Shown in pieces: positions 34,275 through 43,198 of a stretch of 64,000 bases of DNA. The stretch covers positions 124,001 through 188,000 of the forward strand of contig NZ_JAODTZ010000003.1 of assembly GCF_025399795.1 (NCBI RefSeq), given 5' to 3'. The stretch's first letter is position 1, and the number at the start of each line of letters is the position of its first letter. The position numbers and the translations under genes were made by a program. Below the pieces are notes generated by a model. It ran no database searches. It was not told the origin of the DNA and worked only from the letters and a program-made list of their open reading frames with translations. The DNA is from Streptomyces rhizosphaerihabitans (GTDB taxonomy: Bacteria > Actinomycetota > Actinomycetes > Streptomycetales > Streptomycetaceae).

Positions 34275-34658
34275 GCTGACCGCCGTCGGCTTGACCACGT
34301 ACACGATGCGGTGCGCGACGTCCGGCGGCGGGCCGTCCAGCTTCATGCCGTACCGCTCCGCGAGCTGCGCGAAGAACTCGCCGGACGAGTCGTCGTCGAT
34401 CCGCACCACCTCGCCGCGGATCTCCAGGTAACGGTAGGGCTGCTCCGGGTCGTTGACCGACACCGCGACGTGCGGGTCGGCCGTGATGTTCTTGTACTTG
34501 TAGCGGACCGTCGTGTTGGTGAAGCGGACGTACTCTCCGTCCCAGGAGAACCACATGGGGTTCACCTGCGGACCGTCGCCCGCCGCCCGGATCGTGGCCA
34601 GATGGCCGAAGAGCGGCCGCTCCAGCAGGTCCCGGTGGCTTTCCGGAATGAGGCTCAT
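34266..34658 (-). CDS. PPOX-class, probably F420-dependent, oxidoreductase
   Basis: A 130-aa split-barrel flavin/F420 protein with the family pattern GHLATIRAAGDGPQVNPMWF, RYKYKNITADPHVAVSV and PYRYLEIRGEV. This matches the Rv1155-like F420-dependent class rather than true pyridoxamine phosphate oxidase. It would reduce an enone or similar group in the pathway product. Its ATG overlaps the stop of the monooxygenase gene (ATGA), making it the last gene of the biosynthetic operon. Confidence 0.82.
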   Translation of the reverse strand: MSLIPESHRDLLERPLFGHLATIRAAGDGPQVNPMWFSWDGEYVRFTNTTVRYKYKNITADPHVAVSVNDPEQPYRYLEIRGEVVRIDDDSSGEFFAQLAERYGMKLDGPPPDVAHRIVYVVKPTAVSHQ

Positions 34659-36169
34659 ACGGTGTGTTCCTTCACTTTCCGTTGTTCGTCCTGCCCGGCA
34701 CCGAGCAGGGGGCGGAACAGGTCCGTCAGTCGTGCCCGCATCGTGGGGGCGTCCCTGGCGATCGAATCCACGTGACCGTCCGGCCGGACGAGCACGAGCG
34801 CGGGCTTTCCGCGGGTCGCCCCGGTGCGGACGTCGAGCACCGCGCCGAGCCGGTCCTCGCACCACCGTGTCAGCTCCCGCGCCGACCCGTCCCGCGACCC
34901 CGTCAGGATCAACGTGTGGCGCAGATCGTCGAGTTCCTTCCGCAGCGGCTGCGGCACCAGCGCGCCGGGCACGAACCCGGCCGTCTTCTTTCCGGCCGAG
35001 GGCTCGGTCCGGTATTTCGTCCGCAGACCGGCGAGCCACGGAATGTACGCCAGGTCGAAGAGCCGCAGGCCCGACGCGACACGCAGCAGACTGTCGCGCA
35101 GGAGGACCTGGTGGCCCTTGCGCAACAACCACAGCTTCGTCTGCACGTCTGCCTGGCGCACCACCGCGCGCGCCGCGTCCCCGCGCTCGCTCACATAGGT
35201 GTCGAGCAGTCGTTCGGCGCTGTGTCCGTGCCAGACGAGGGCGAGTTTCCAGGACAGGTTGTGGGCGTCGTTGACACCGGTGTTGAGACCCTGCCCGCCG
35301 GCCGGGCTGTGGATGTGCGCGGCGTCCCCGATCAGGAAGACCCTGCCGTCCCGTGTCGTGTCGGCATGCCGCGCGTGCACGTTGAAGACGCTGATCCAGT
35401 CGGGGTCGCGAAGCCGGATGCCGCCGGGCCCACGCTCGTCGACCAGGCTCTGCACCATGGCCAGGTCGACGTCCTCCTGGTTCACCCCGGGCGGCGCCGA
35501 GGTGAACACGCGCCAGCGGCCGTCCGGCAGGCCGCAGGCCACCAGAATGCCTCGTGGTGAGCAGAAGTAGTGCGTCATGCGGTGGTCGAAGTGGGTGTCG
35601 ACCATCACGTCCGCGACCACGAACCGCAGTTCGTACGTGGATCCTTCGAAGCCGATGCCGAGCCGGCCGCGGACCGTGCTGCTCGCCCCGTCCGCCCCGA
35701 TGACGTACGCGAACTCCTCCTCGTGCTCGGTGCCGTCCGGGTGGCGCAGCCGGGCACGCACCCGGTCGTCCAGTTGGTCGAAGCCGAGCAGTTCGGTCCG
35801 CCACCGCACGGCGCCGCCGACCGAGGCGAAGTTGGTCCGCAGGACCTCCTCGATGTCCGGCTGCGGGCAGATCAGCGGCCGGGTCGCCGGCTTGTAGCGG
35901 AGGTCGGCGATGACCTTCCCGTCGGAGTAGTACCGCATCTGCGACTGGGGCAGCGCGCGGGTGGCGAGCAGTTCCTGCCCGCCGACCCGGTGCATCAGCT
36001 CGACGGTCCGCGGCCACAGGCCCAGCGCCTTCGACAGCGTGCTGGGGCCGTCGGCCCTGTCCACGCAGCGGACCGGTACACCGCGCCGGGTGAGTTCGGT
36101 CGCCGCGGTGAGCCCGGCCGGTCCCGCGCCCGCGACCAGGACGGGGAGGGCGTCCGCGGGGGCGGTCAT
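34655..36169 (-). CDS. FAD-dependent monooxygenase (PHBH/MhpA-type)
   Basis: A 504-aa class A flavoprotein monooxygenase. It has the dinucleotide motif VLVAGAGPAGLTAATEL (residues 10-26), the DG motif region YVIGADGASSTVR, and GRVFLIGDAAHIHSPAGGQG with NTGVNDAHNLSWKLA. Relatives hydroxylate aromatic rings or do Baeyer-Villiger-like oxidations in polyketide pathways. It is chained by four-base overlaps to the exporter upstream and the PPOX gene downstream. A late oxidative tailoring role is inferred. Confidence 0.87.
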   Translation of the reverse strand: MTAPADALPVLVAGAGPAGLTAATELTRRGVPVRCVDRADGPSTLSKALGLWPRTVELMHRVGGQELLATRALPQSQMRYYSDGKVIADLRYKPATRPLICPQPDIEEVLRTNFASVGGAVRWRTELLGFDQLDDRVRARLRHPDGTEHEEEFAYVIGADGASSTVRGRLGIGFEGSTYELRFVVADVMVDTHFDHRMTHYFCSPRGILVACGLPDGRWRVFTSAPPGVNQEDVDLAMVQSLVDERGPGGIRLRDPDWISVFNVHARHADTTRDGRVFLIGDAAHIHSPAGGQGLNTGVNDAHNLSWKLALVWHGHSAERLLDTYVSERGDAARAVVRQADVQTKLWLLRKGHQVLLRDSLLRVASGLRLFDLAYIPWLAGLRTKYRTEPSAGKKTAGFVPGALVPQPLRKELDDLRHTLILTGSRDGSARELTRWCEDRLGAVLDVRTGATRGKPALVLVRPDGHVDSIARDAPTMRARLTDLFRPLLGAGQDEQRKVKEHTV

Positions 36170-37734
36170 ACGGCCGCCTTCTCGACGGCGGGTTCGGCGG
36201 CCGCGGCCGGCTGGACACGCTCGCGCAGCATCACGCTCACCAGCACGGCGCTCGCGGCACAGATGGCGACGACCACCCACAGCACCTGGTGCAGACCGTC
36301 GGTGTAGCTGTCGGCGAGCAGGTCGCGGAAGCCGGAGCGGGCGGAACCGGTGACGGCGTCGACCGCCCCGGCCGTGTCGCCGCCGATCACGCGGTCGGCC
36401 ATGTTGCCCGCGTCGACGCCGTTCGCGCCCCGGACTGCGGACAGGCCGTCGGAGATGTGCGAGCGCGTCGAGTTGAGCAGCACGGCGCTCATCACGGCGA
36501 TGGCGAACGCCTCACCGGCCAGGCGCATCGTGTTGAAGAGGCCGGCGGCTGCACCCGCCTGCGCCGGCTCCACGGAGGTGATCGCCGCGCCGTCCACCAG
36601 GCCGGCTGTCATGCCCATCGAGATGCCGAGCAGGAGCAGCGGACCGGCCAGCGCCACGAGCGTCACGTCCGGGTCGATCAGGGTGAGCCAGCCCGCGCCC
36701 ACCGCGGCGACCACGAGGCTCAGGGTGAGGATGAGCCGGGTGGACACGCCGTTCTTGACCAGCTTGCTGACGACGAGCGGAACCACCAGGACCGGCAGGG
36801 TGAGCAGCATCATCGTGGCGCCCGAGGCGTTCGTGCTCATCCCCGCGACCCCGGTGAAGTACGTGGGCAGCAGCACCAGCAGGCACACGAAGCTGAAGGA
36901 CAGCGCGACGGGGATCAGCGAAACCGCCATGAAGCGGCCCTGCTTGAGGAGCGAGAGCTGGATCATGGGCTGACGCTGCCGCAGTTCGGCGACGGCGAAC
37001 AGTGCCATCAGTGCGACCGCCGCGGCGAACAGCAGCAGCGTTCCACCGCTCGTCCAGCCCTGCTGCGGCCCCTGGACGATGGCGTACATCAGGCAGAACA
37101 GGGACAGCGTGAACGTCGTGGTGCCGGCCCAGTCGACCTTCGTCGCAGCGGGGTTCCTCGACTCCGGCATCATCGGCACCGCGACGAGCACGAGCACCGA
37201 GATGACCAGGTGCGAGAAGAACACCGAACGCCAGCCGAAGGTGTTGACGAGCAGACCCGCGGTCGAGGGGCCGAGTGCCAGGCCGGCGCCGGCCGACGAG
37301 CCGAGGATCGCGAAGGCCCGCGCCTGGGCTGCGCCCTCGAACGTCGTGGCCAGTATCGCGGCGCCCGAGGTCATCACCGCCGCGGCCCCGAGCCCGGCCA
37401 GCGCACGCGCCACGTCGAGCACCGTGATGCTCGACGTCACCGCGCTGACCAGGGTCGACAGGCCGAACAGGACGGTACCGGCGGCGAACATCCGCCGTCG
37501 GCCCACGATGTCCGCGAGCGATCCGCAGCCCAGCATGAAGCAGGCGAAGGCGAGGTTGTAGGCGTTGACCACCCACTGCAGCGAGGCGAGCCCCACGTGC
37601 AGATCGGAGTTGATCTCCGGAAGCGCGACGGAGGTACCGGTCAGCGAGGCGGGCAGGACCAGGACGGCGAGACAGACCGCGACGAGCGTCAGTGTCGGAT
37701 TGCCGCGACCGGTGTCCGGACGAGCCGTACTCAT
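36166..37734 (-). CDS. MFS drug-efflux transporter (DHA2, 14 segments)
   Basis: A 522-aa exporter with the DHA2 signature LGCGSLADIVGRRRMF in loop 2-3 and motif C-like GSSAGAGLALGPSTAGLLV in segment 5, plus about fourteen hydrophobic stretches. AAGGGGA sits six bases before the ATG. Embedded in the biosynthetic operon, it most likely exports the product and may give self-resistance. Confidence 0.87.
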   Translation of the reverse strand: MSTARPDTGRGNPTLTLVAVCLAVLVLPASLTGTSVALPEINSDLHVGLASLQWVVNAYNLAFACFMLGCGSLADIVGRRRMFAAGTVLFGLSTLVSAVTSSITVLDVARALAGLGAAAVMTSGAAILATTFEGAAQARAFAILGSSAGAGLALGPSTAGLLVNTFGWRSVFFSHLVISVLVLVAVPMMPESRNPAATKVDWAGTTTFTLSLFCLMYAIVQGPQQGWTSGGTLLLFAAAVALMALFAVAELRQRQPMIQLSLLKQGRFMAVSLIPVALSFSFVCLLVLLPTYFTGVAGMSTNASGATMMLLTLPVLVVPLVVSKLVKNGVSTRLILTLSLVVAAVGAGWLTLIDPDVTLVALAGPLLLLGISMGMTAGLVDGAAITSVEPAQAGAAAGLFNTMRLAGEAFAIAVMSAVLLNSTRSHISDGLSAVRGANGVDAGNMADRVIGGDTAGAVDAVTGSARSGFRDLLADSYTDGLHQVLWVVVAICAASAVLVSVMLRERVQPAAAAEPAVEKAAV

Positions 37735-37754
37735 GAAACGTCCCCTTCCAGGGG

Positions 37755-37814
37755 GTTGATGGGGGGAGTTGATGGGGGGTAGGTGTACGAGTGGGGGCAG
37801 GTGTACGAGTGGGG
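37755..37814. repeat. Two small tandem duplications between KAS III-like and MFS genes
   Basis: GTTGATGGGGGG occurs at 37755-37766 and 37768-37779 (period 13). AGGTGTACGAGTGGGG occurs at 37781-37796 and 37799-37814 (period 18). They fill the short gap between the two genes and may alter mRNA structure there. Confidence 0.8.
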
Positions 37815-38852
37815 TCAGCGGGCGGGCCGGGCGACGACCGCGCAGGTGAAGCCGAAGCCCCCGCCCGCCGAGATGGTGACGGCGATCTCGCCCGGCGCGA
37901 GGAGTTCCCGCTCCCGGATGTCCGTCAGGTTCGCCGCCATGTCGCCGGCCCCCAAGTGGCCTGTCCGGTTGCCGAGTTCGACGATCCTTGCCTTGGTCAG
38001 GCCCTCGACCGCCGGGTGGTACGTCTCGCGGCGGACCTTGATGCCCACCCTGGGGAGGGCGAGAACCCGGATGCGGGGGTCGCCGGCGTCGATGCCGGCC
38101 TCCTCCAGCGCGGTCGTGACGATGCCGCGCAGGGCGGCGTGCACTCCGCTGTAGAAGCCGTCGAGGCCGACATCGTTGATGAACGCCTTCTTGGTGCGCT
38201 TGACGTCGATCCGGTCGCTGTTCCACCGGCTCGCCGGGGTGAACTCGTCCCGGCCGCGGTGCAGTCCCTCGGCCGCCGAGACGGCGGCGCTGGACAGGCC
38301 GAGGAGCGTGAACTCGTCGAGGGAGTCGTCGCGTTCGTGCAGCAGGATCGCCGTCGCCCCGTCGCCGTAGAACACGCCGTAGTCGCCCGCCCAGCGGTCG
38401 AAGCCCTCGTCGGGGAAACGGTCGCCGGTGGTGACCAGCGCGGTGCCGGTGGTGCTGTCGGCCAGGAGCCGCGCCGCGGCCGCCTCCAGCGCGGTGCCGC
38501 CGCCGTTGCACATCACCTGGATGCCCAGCGGTACACCGCGCACCGCGCCGACCCGGTGCGCCACGTAGTGCGCGGGTGACCAGAAGTCGTGACCCTGGTG
38601 ATGGATCCAGGCGTGCGTGGTGAAACCGAGGTCGGCGCCGTCCCAGCCCGCCGCTTCGAGCGCGCCGCGTGCCGCCTCCACCGCCATGTCCGGCGCCGAG
38701 ACCGTTCCCGAGACCGGGACCTCCGTGACGCCGGTGTTCGTCAGGTCGTCCTCTGCGATCCTGCCCCGCGCGACGGCGTCCAGGGCGGTCTCGACGGTCT
38801 TTGGCAGACAGGTCCTGACGGCCCTGATCCCCAGCCCGTTACCGAGTCGCAT
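37815..38852 (-). CDS. KAS III-like acyltransferase (DpsC/CerJ type)
   Basis: A 345-aa thiolase-fold protein with a probable active Cys115 in IQVMCNGGGTAL. The usual HQAN His site is replaced by ALPRVGIK. A GNRTGHLGAGDMAANL segment near residues 294-309 instead carries a His (299), as in DpsC/CerJ-type KAS III homologues, which move acyl groups rather than extend chains. It could load an unusual starter or esterify the product. Its start overlaps the end of the HAD gene by 14 bases. The subfamily call is from memory of motifs. Confidence 0.78.
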   Translation of the reverse strand: MRLGNGLGIRAVRTCLPKTVETALDAVARGRIAEDDLTNTGVTEVPVSGTVSAPDMAVEAARGALEAAGWDGADLGFTTHAWIHHQGHDFWSPAHYVAHRVGAVRGVPLGIQVMCNGGGTALEAAAARLLADSTTGTALVTTGDRFPDEGFDRWAGDYGVFYGDGATAILLHERDDSLDEFTLLGLSSAAVSAAEGLHRGRDEFTPASRWNSDRIDVKRTKKAFINDVGLDGFYSGVHAALRGIVTTALEEAGIDAGDPRIRVLALPRVGIKVRRETYHPAVEGLTKARIVELGNRTGHLGAGDMAANLTDIRERELLAPGEIAVTISAGGGFGFTCAVVARPAR

Positions 38853-39678
38853 AGTTGAGTTCCTCCGTGCTCGACGCGGCTGGAGCCGATGGGGCGGGTG
38901 GGGTGGGTGAGGCTGCCGGAGAGGAGGAGGAAGGGTGCCTGGACGGGTCCGCAGCGGCGGACCCCTGTGCCACCGCTGCGGACCCGCCGGTCCCCGGCAA
39001 CCGGATCCAGCCGAACCGATCGGCGTGTTCGGCGAGCACCGGGTCGTCCCCGACCACCCCCGCACCCCCCACGCAGGTCAGCAGGGGCAGATCCGACGCG
39101 TGGTCGCCGTACGCCACGCAGTCCTCGGGACGTGCGCCCGACCGGTTCATCAGCGCGCGGGCGGCCGTGGCCTTCGCCTCGCCGATCATCGCGCCGCGCA
39201 CCTCGCCGGTGTACCGGCCCGCGGCCACCTCGGGCTCGCCGCACAGGATGTGGTCGGCGCCGAGGTGCTCCGCGATCGGGTCGAGGCAGGCCCGGAACGA
39301 CCCCGAGACCAGCGCGACCTCGCACCCCTCGGCCCGGAGCCGGCGCAGCTCCCGTACGGCCTCCTCGTGGAGGAAGCCGTCCCGCTGCCGCTCGCGGGCG
39401 AACCAGCGGCGCCCGCTCTCGGCGACGGCGGCCTGTTCCATCCCCGCGTAGTTCCGGTAGTAGGCGCGGTTGGTCACCTCGCGGGGCACGCCGGCCCGCG
39501 CCGCTCGCGTCAGCTCGCCCGCGGCCGCTCGGTAGCGATCCGGATCGGCGAGGTGGAACTCCAGGAAGGAGAACATGCTCTTGGTGTCGATGAGCGTCTC
39601 GTCGACGTCGAAGAACGCGATCCGGACAGGCCTGGCATGCCTCGGCCCGCTCCCGGTGGACCGGGTGTCGTCGCTCAT
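38839..39678 (-). CDS. HAD-IB family phosphatase (SerB-like)
   Basis: A 279-aa HAD-superfamily hydrolase. Motif I is AFFDVDETLIDTK with nucleophile Asp24 and acid Asp26, motif II is VALVSGSF, and motif III/IV is VAYGDHASDLPLL. The last 45 residues are a Ser/Pro/Ala-rich tail. In A-factor biosynthesis a phosphatase removes phosphate from the condensation product of AfsA; this enzyme is well placed to do that here. It starts five bases from the aldo/keto reductase stop. Confidence 0.83.
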   Translation of the reverse strand: MSDDTRSTGSGPRHARPVRIAFFDVDETLIDTKSMFSFLEFHLADPDRYRAAAGELTRAARAGVPREVTNRAYYRNYAGMEQAAVAESGRRWFARERQRDGFLHEEAVRELRRLRAEGCEVALVSGSFRACLDPIAEHLGADHILCGEPEVAAGRYTGEVRGAMIGEAKATAARALMNRSGARPEDCVAYGDHASDLPLLTCVGGAGVVGDDPVLAEHADRFGWIRLPGTGGSAAVAQGSAAADPSRHPSSSSPAASPTPPAPSAPAASSTEELNYATR

Positions 39679-39682
39679 GCGC

Positions 39683-40648
39683 TCAGTACCTGCTTCCGAC
39701 GGCGGCGGGCAGCGCGGCCAGGTCGGCCAGGTCCTCCTCGGTGAGGTGGACCTCCACCGCGGCCAGGTTCTCCCGCAGATAGCGGGAGTTCTTCGTGCCG
39801 GGGATCGGCACGACCCGGTCGCCCTGCGCCAGCGTCCAGGCGATTGCCACCTGGGCGGGCGTGACGGAACGGCGGTCGGCGACCTCCCGGATCACATCGA
39901 CGATGCGCTGGTTCGCCTCCATCGCGGTGCGGTGGAAGCGCGCGTTGGCGGTGCGGAAGTCGCTGTCCTCGAACTGGCCGGCGTGCAGCGTCCCGGTGAG
40001 GAAGCCGCGGCCCAGCGGCGCGAACGGGATGAAGCTCGCCCCCACGCTCTCGCACCAGCCGACCATCCCGCCCGACTCGCCCTCCAGCGCGTCGCGTGTC
40101 CACAGCGAGAGTTCGGACTGGACGGCGGTCACCGGGTGGATCTCGTGTGCGTCGCGGGCCTGGGCGACGGTGGCCTCGGACAGGCCGAGCCAGCGCACCT
40201 TGCCCTCTTCGACCAGCTCCGCCATCAGGCCCCAGGTCTCGGCCAGCGGGACGGCGGGGTCGATGCGATGGACGTAGTAGAGGTCGATCACATCGATGTC
40301 CAGCCGTCGCAGGCTGGCCTCGACCGCCGTACGCAGATAGGCCGGTGAGTTGTCGCGGTGGGCCGCCCGGTGCTGGAGGTCGTCCAGGACGATGCCGAAC
40401 TTCGTCGCGACGACCGCCTCGTCCCGGCGGCCCGCGACGGCCTTGCCCAGCAGCGTCTCGTTGTGGCCCGCTCCGTAGAGATCGGCCGTGTCCAGCAGGT
40501 TCCCGCCGAGGTCCAGTGCCTCGTTGATGACCCGGATGGAGCGTTCGTCGTCCCGGGCGGACTCCTGGTAGAGCCAGCTCATGCCCATGCACCCGAGGCC
40601 GACGCCACCGATCTTGATTCCCGTGTTGCCCAGATTTCTCAGGCGCAC
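39683..40648 (-). CDS. Aldo/keto reductase
   Basis: A 321-aa TIM-barrel reductase. The tetrad is visible: Asp and Tyr in LLDTADLYG, Lys in VVATKFGIV and His in DLYYVHRID. The C-terminal NADPH site is VVPIPGTKNSRYLRENL. The N terminus MRLRNLGNTGIKIGGVGLG is typical of the AKR11/13 groups. It would reduce a ketone or aldehyde of the pathway intermediate. It lies 17 bases after the ketosynthase gene. Confidence 0.88.
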   Translation of the reverse strand: MRLRNLGNTGIKIGGVGLGCMGMSWLYQESARDDERSIRVINEALDLGGNLLDTADLYGAGHNETLLGKAVAGRRDEAVVATKFGIVLDDLQHRAAHRDNSPAYLRTAVEASLRRLDIDVIDLYYVHRIDPAVPLAETWGLMAELVEEGKVRWLGLSEATVAQARDAHEIHPVTAVQSELSLWTRDALEGESGGMVGWCESVGASFIPFAPLGRGFLTGTLHAGQFEDSDFRTANARFHRTAMEANQRIVDVIREVADRRSVTPAQVAIAWTLAQGDRVVPIPGTKNSRYLRENLAAVEVHLTEEDLADLAALPAAVGSRY

Positions 40649-40665
40649 CTTTCCTCCTTCTGTCT

Positions 40666-41898
40666 TCAGACGGCCGCGAATACGAGTGCGGCGTTGTGGC
40701 CGCCGAAACCGAGTGATGTGCTCACCGCGACCTCCAGGTCGGCCTCCGCCGCCTTGCCCGACGTGACGTTGAGGTCGATCTCGGGGTCGAGCTCGGTGAG
40801 GTTGGCCGTCGGCGGGACCACGCCATCGCGCAGCGCCAGCGCGGTGAAGGCCGCCTCGATGGCGCCCGCGGCGGCGAGCGCGTGCCCGGTGACGCCCTTG
40901 GTCGAGGTGACCAGCGGACGCTCGCCCAGGACCCGGCGCAGTACACGGCCCTCGGCGACGTCGTTGAGCGGGGTGGAGGTGCCGTGCGCGTTCACGTGGT
41001 CCACCTCGTCCGTCCCCGCACCCGCATCGGCGAGGGCGGCGCGCAGGGCGCGCTCCATCCCGGCTCCGCTCGGGTCCGGCGCCGTGGCGTGGTACGCGTC
41101 CGTCGAGGAGCCGAAGCCGATCACGTTGGCGTAGACCGAGGCACCGCGCGCCCGGGCGTCCTCGGGCCGCTCCAGTACGAGGATCCCGGCGCCCTCCCCC
41201 GCGACGAAGCCGTCACGCGCCGCGTCGAACGGCCGGGACGCGGCGCCCGGGTCGTCCCGCCGCCCCGAGAGCCCGCCCATCCGCGTCAAGCCGGTGATGG
41301 TCGCGGGCGTCAAGGCGGCCTCGGCGCCACCGGCTAGCACCACGTCGCAGGTCCCGGACCGCAGCAGGTCCCGGGCCAGGCCGATGGCGTTGGAGCCGGA
41401 CGCGCAGGCGGTGGCGGTGACCATGCTCGGTCCGAACGCCTTGATGTCGATGGCCATGTGGCCCGCGACCATGTTCGACATCCCCATGGGGATCATCAGC
41501 GGGGAGACGCTCTTGGGCGCGTCCTCCAGGAACCTGCGGTGCTGCTGCTCCCACGTTCCCGTACCGCCGAGGGAGTTGCCGACGATGACGCCCACGCGGG
41601 TGCCGTCCCAGCTCTCCGGGTCGAGCCCCGCGTCGGCCACCGCCTGGCGGGCGGCGACGATGGCCAGCTGGGTGAAGCGGTCCAGCCGCCAGGCGTTGCC
41701 CGGCCCGAGCAGCGCACCAGCGTCGAAGCCCGGCACACGGCAGGAGAAGTCGACCGGGAGACCGGCGAGTCCGGGATCGGAGGCGGCGGTCGGCCGGCCG
41801 GAGCACACCCGCTCCCAGCTCGTCCGCGTGTCGAGGCCGGCGGCGGTCACGAGTCCGACACCTGTGATCGCCACGGCCCCCTTGGAGGGGTGGGTCAC
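40666..41898 (-). CDS. Beta-ketoacyl-ACP synthase II (FabF-like)
   Basis: A 410-aa condensing enzyme with Cys165 in TATACASGSNAIG, the first His in HVNAHGTSTPLND and the second in TKGVTGHALAAAGAIEA. GFGGHNAAL near the end completes the family pattern. No chain-length-factor partner is adjacent, so it likely works as a stand-alone homodimer. The GTG start overlaps the ACP stop (GTGA). It is therefore a dedicated elongating enzyme of this cluster. Confidence 0.88.
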   Translation of the reverse strand: MTHPSKGAVAITGVGLVTAAGLDTRTSWERVCSGRPTAASDPGLAGLPVDFSCRVPGFDAGALLGPGNAWRLDRFTQLAIVAARQAVADAGLDPESWDGTRVGVIVGNSLGGTGTWEQQHRRFLEDAPKSVSPLMIPMGMSNMVAGHMAIDIKAFGPSMVTATACASGSNAIGLARDLLRSGTCDVVLAGGAEAALTPATITGLTRMGGLSGRRDDPGAASRPFDAARDGFVAGEGAGILVLERPEDARARGASVYANVIGFGSSTDAYHATAPDPSGAGMERALRAALADAGAGTDEVDHVNAHGTSTPLNDVAEGRVLRRVLGERPLVTSTKGVTGHALAAAGAIEAAFTALALRDGVVPPTANLTELDPEIDLNVTSGKAAEADLEVAVSTSLGFGGHNAALVFAAV

Positions 41899-42134
41899 GC
41901 GCGCACGCCCTGGGACTCGATGAGCTCGACGGTGTCCTCTATGGTCGTCTCGCCCTGGAGTATGTCGTCGGTGAGGTCGACCCCCAGCTCCCTGTTGATG
42001 ATCATGGTCAGCTCGATCAGCGCGAGCGAGTCGAGGGCGAGATCCTTGTAGGAGATGTCCGGCTCGATCTTCGCGGCGGGCACGCCGAGCTGGGAGACGA
42101 GCAGACCGGTCAGCTTTTCCTGTACAGCACTCAT
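41895..42134 (-). CDS. Acyl carrier protein
   Basis: A 79-aa ACP with the phosphopantetheine Ser36 in LALDSLALIEL and an acidic helix II. The ATG at 42134 is chosen for GAAGGAAG eight bases upstream; an in-frame GTG at 42155 is possible. A cluster-encoded ACP between two ketosynthases points to a private fatty-acyl or ketoacyl pool. Confidence 0.9.
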   Translation of the reverse strand: MSAVQEKLTGLLVSQLGVPAAKIEPDISYKDLALDSLALIELTMIINRELGVDLTDDILQGETTIEDTVELIESQGVRA

Positions 42135-42151
42135 GGTTGAGCTTCCTTCGT

Positions 42152-43198
42152 TCACTTCGTGTGGGTGGATTCAGCAGGCGCCGGTGGACCCGGCAGTGGT
42201 TCGACGGACACCTCGGGAAACTCCAGGGCCGCGGCCCCCCAGGTGAGGCCTCCGCCGAAGCCGCACAGCAGCACCCGGTGTCCCGGTGCGATCGAGCCCG
42301 TGTGCACGGCGTCGGTCAGCGCCAGCGGGATGGAGGCGGCGACGGTGTTGCCGACCCGGTCGAGGTTGACCACCAACTTCTCCTCGGGCAGCCCGAGTTC
42401 ATTGCCCACGGCGGTCAGGATGCGGATGTTCGCCTGGTGGGCGACGAGTCGGTCGACGGACTCGACGGACCAGTCGAGCTGTTTCGCCAGCCGCCGCGAC
42501 GACTCGCTCATCCGCGTCACGGCGTTGCGGAACACCGAACGGCCCTGCATCGTGAAGAACTCATCGCCCGGTGCGGCGAGGCCCTTCGAGCGGTGCTCGG
42601 ACCCGCCGCCCGGCACCGTGATCAGATCGGCCTGGGAGCCGTCGCTGGCCAGGTCGAACCCGAGCATCGCGCCGCGTTCCCGCGGGTGTCCGGCGCGCAG
42701 CACCATCGCCCCCGCGCCGTCCCCGAAGATCGCCCTGTTCGTACGGTCCCCGGGGTCGAGGATGGTGGAGAAGGTGTCGGCGCCGATCACCAGGGCGCTG
42801 TCGGCGATCCCCGCCCGGATCATGCTCGACGCGGTCGCCAGCGCGTACACGAACCCCGTGCACACGGCGGCCACGTCGAACGCGGGTATCTCTCCGAGCC
42901 CGAGCCGGCTGGCCACTTCCGGCGCCGTGGCCGGGCACGGGTGGTCCGGGGTGCTCGTGGCGAGGACGAGGAGGTCCACCGACTCCATGCCCGCCGAGGC
43001 GAGTGCCCGGGCCCCGGCCTCGATCGCGACGTCCGAGGTGGACAGGCCGGGCGGGACCACGAACCGCTGCCGGATCCCGGTGCGGGTGGTGATCCACTCG
43101 TCGGTGGTGTCGAACTGCCGGGCGAGGTCGTCGTTGGTGATCCGCGTCGGCGGCAGCCAGCCTCCGAGTCCCGCCAGTACCGCGGCCCGTCCGCTCAC
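42152..43198 (-). CDS. Beta-ketoacyl-ACP synthase III (FabH-like)
   Basis: A 348-aa KAS III with the full triad: Cys113 (AVCTGFVYAL), His254 (LVAHQANIRI) and Asn284 (RVGNTVAAS). It would prime the cluster ACP from an acyl-CoA starter. GTG at 43198 overlaps the stop of the AfsA-like gene (GTGA), and its own stop lies 17 bases before the ACP start. Confidence 0.88.
   Translation of the reverse strand: MSGRAAVLAGLGGWLPPTRITNDDLARQFDTTDEWITTRTGIRQRFVVPPGLSTSDVAIEAGARALASAGMESVDLLVLATSTPDHPCPATAPEVASRLGLGEIPAFDVAAVCTGFVYALATASSMIRAGIADSALVIGADTFSTILDPGDRTNRAIFGDGAGAMVLRAGHPRERGAMLGFDLASDGSQADLITVPGGGSEHRSKGLAAPGDEFFTMQGRSVFRNAVTRMSESSRRLAKQLDWSVESVDRLVAHQANIRILTAVGNELGLPEEKLVVNLDRVGNTVAASIPLALTDAVHTGSIAPGHRVLLCGFGGGLTWGAAALEFPEVSVEPLPGPPAPAESTHTK

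Noticed and set aside
36289..37782. 497-residue plus-strand frame antisense to the DHA2 exporter
   Set aside because: Highly charged and repetitive in Arg/Gln/Glu. The exporter on the other strand is a clear gene with a good start.
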